This document shows, piece after piece, positions 5,190-5,574 of a DNA stretch of 5,574 bases. Source of the stretch: Anaerolineales bacterium (lineage in GTDB: Bacteria; Chloroflexota; Anaerolineae; Anaerolineales; Villigracilaceae); contig JAQTWR010000217.1 in NCBI GenBank assembly GCA_028689195.1, positions 1-5,574 on the forward strand, written 5' to 3'. The notes under the pieces were generated by a model that was given only the letters and a program-made list of their open reading frames with translations, had not been told where the DNA came from and searched no databases. A program made the position numbers and the translations under genes. The first letter of the stretch is position 1. Each line of letters opens with the position of its first letter.

Positions 5190-5574
5190 TCATGGGATTG
5201 TCTCTTTCGCTAGATACGACTTCATATCCAAGTTCGGGTAAGCGCCGCGCCATGCTTCTTCAACTTTGGCGTAAATCGTTTCGTCGTTTTTCCTGACCGC
5301 CAAACCGTAATCGAAGGCGTTGGGATAATAGTCATAGTCCCGCCAAAATTCGGGCGCGCTTTGAATAGCCGCGATAATTTTTGCGTAATCGGAATGCGGA
5401 AACCAAATCAAATCGGGTTTGCGCGAAAAAAAATTATCGGACGAAAATCCATGATGCGCGAAGAATGGATCGTGCAAGCCGAGCGGGTCAATAATCTCAA
5501 TCTGCGCGGAGTTTGCCCCCGCGAAGCCATACTCTGACATGGCGAATTTTGTTCCTCGCGGGAGGTTTTGCGCC
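5190..5574 (-). CDS. C-terminal part of a probable GT-C glycosyltransferase-like membrane protein (truncated by window)
   Basis: The frame stays open past the apparent ATG at 5540 to the window edge, adding AQNLPRGTKFA in front of MSEYGFAG, so the real start lies outside. The visible ~128 residues are soluble with no membrane helix. The stretch LPRGTKFAMSEYGFAG, followed by IEIIDPLGLHDPFFA, matches the pattern in C-terminal domains of ArnT/PMT-like and mycobacterial arabinosyltransferase-like proteins, where a strand with a Gly is followed by 'vvDxxGLxDP'. Then come KPDLIWFPHSDYA, an aromatic cluster (EFWRDYDYYPNAFDYGLAVRK) and a Trp near the end. The function of this tail is not established. 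With the missing N-terminal membrane part it would be a second GT-C enzyme in a minus-strand operon with the 3619-5157 gene. The family call rests on motif style only. Confidence 0.6.
   Translation of the reverse strand, partial: AQNLPRGTKFAMSEYGFAGANSAQIEIIDPLGLHDPFFAHHGFSSDNFFSRKPDLIWFPHSDYAKIIAAIQSAPEFWRDYDYYPNAFDYGLAVRKNDETIYAKVEEAWRGAYPNLDMKSYLAKETIP

Noticed and set aside
1..5574. CRISPR array, tRNA/rRNA genes or a transposase
   Set aside because: I saw no regularly spaced direct repeats of CRISPR length, no cloverleaf-like sequence and no transposase reading frame; the repeats present are palindromic and few.

Overview
The window is about 5.6 kb of bacterial DNA with roughly even GC. 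It carries five protein-coding regions, two of them cut by the window edges, and at least three palindromic intergenic-type repeats. The general style is that of a repeat-littered environmental bacterium: a formate dehydrogenase alpha chain, a STAND/NB-ARC NTPase with TPRs, several multi-membrane glycosyltransferases, and dispersed repeats of the 'GTCATT..GAGCG..GCGAAG.AATCTC' kind. Chloroflexota (Anaerolineae-like) is my best guess, but it rests on general resemblance only and there is no marker gene to prove it.

Layout. Positions 1-292 (+) are the C-terminal end of a molybdopterin-dependent formate dehydrogenase alpha subunit. Positions 293-394 hold a compact double hairpin with C-rich and G-rich flanks that also fit G-quadruplex rules on both strands, followed by a ribosome binding site. 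Positions 395-2347 (+) encode a 650-residue membrane-anchored STAND NTPase: two N-terminal membrane helices, a short Asn/Gly/Val-rich linker, a complete NB-ARC module and about three TPRs. Its last ~250 bp are clearly more AT-rich than the rest. Positions 2348-2460 hold a palindromic repeat and a short CAACCTT-type array. Positions 2461-3648 (+) encode a GT87/DUF2029-like polyprenol-phosphate-dependent glycosyltransferase; a second palindromic repeat, related to the one just upstream, lies in frame inside this gene and encodes about 28 residues of a loop. Positions 3619-5157 (-) encode a GT-C-type membrane protein that converges on the previous gene and overlaps it by 30 bp. Positions 5190-5574 (-) are the C-terminal part of another protein that looks like the soluble tail of a GT-C glycosyltransferase; it lies just upstream of the 3619-5157 gene in the same transcription direction.

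How they fit together. The three glycosyltransferase-like genes suggest a cell-surface glycan or glycolipid locus using lipid-linked sugar donors. The STAND gene is bracketed by repeats and sits between metabolic and envelope genes, as a separately acquired accessory gene would. Its architecture (membrane segment, signalling NTPase, TPR sensor) matches the general plan of bacterial NLR-like conflict or defence proteins, but no function is demonstrated here. The most unusual items are the repeat domesticated inside a coding sequence, the dual hairpin/G-quadruplex element in the leader of the STAND gene, and the composition break within the TPR sensor.
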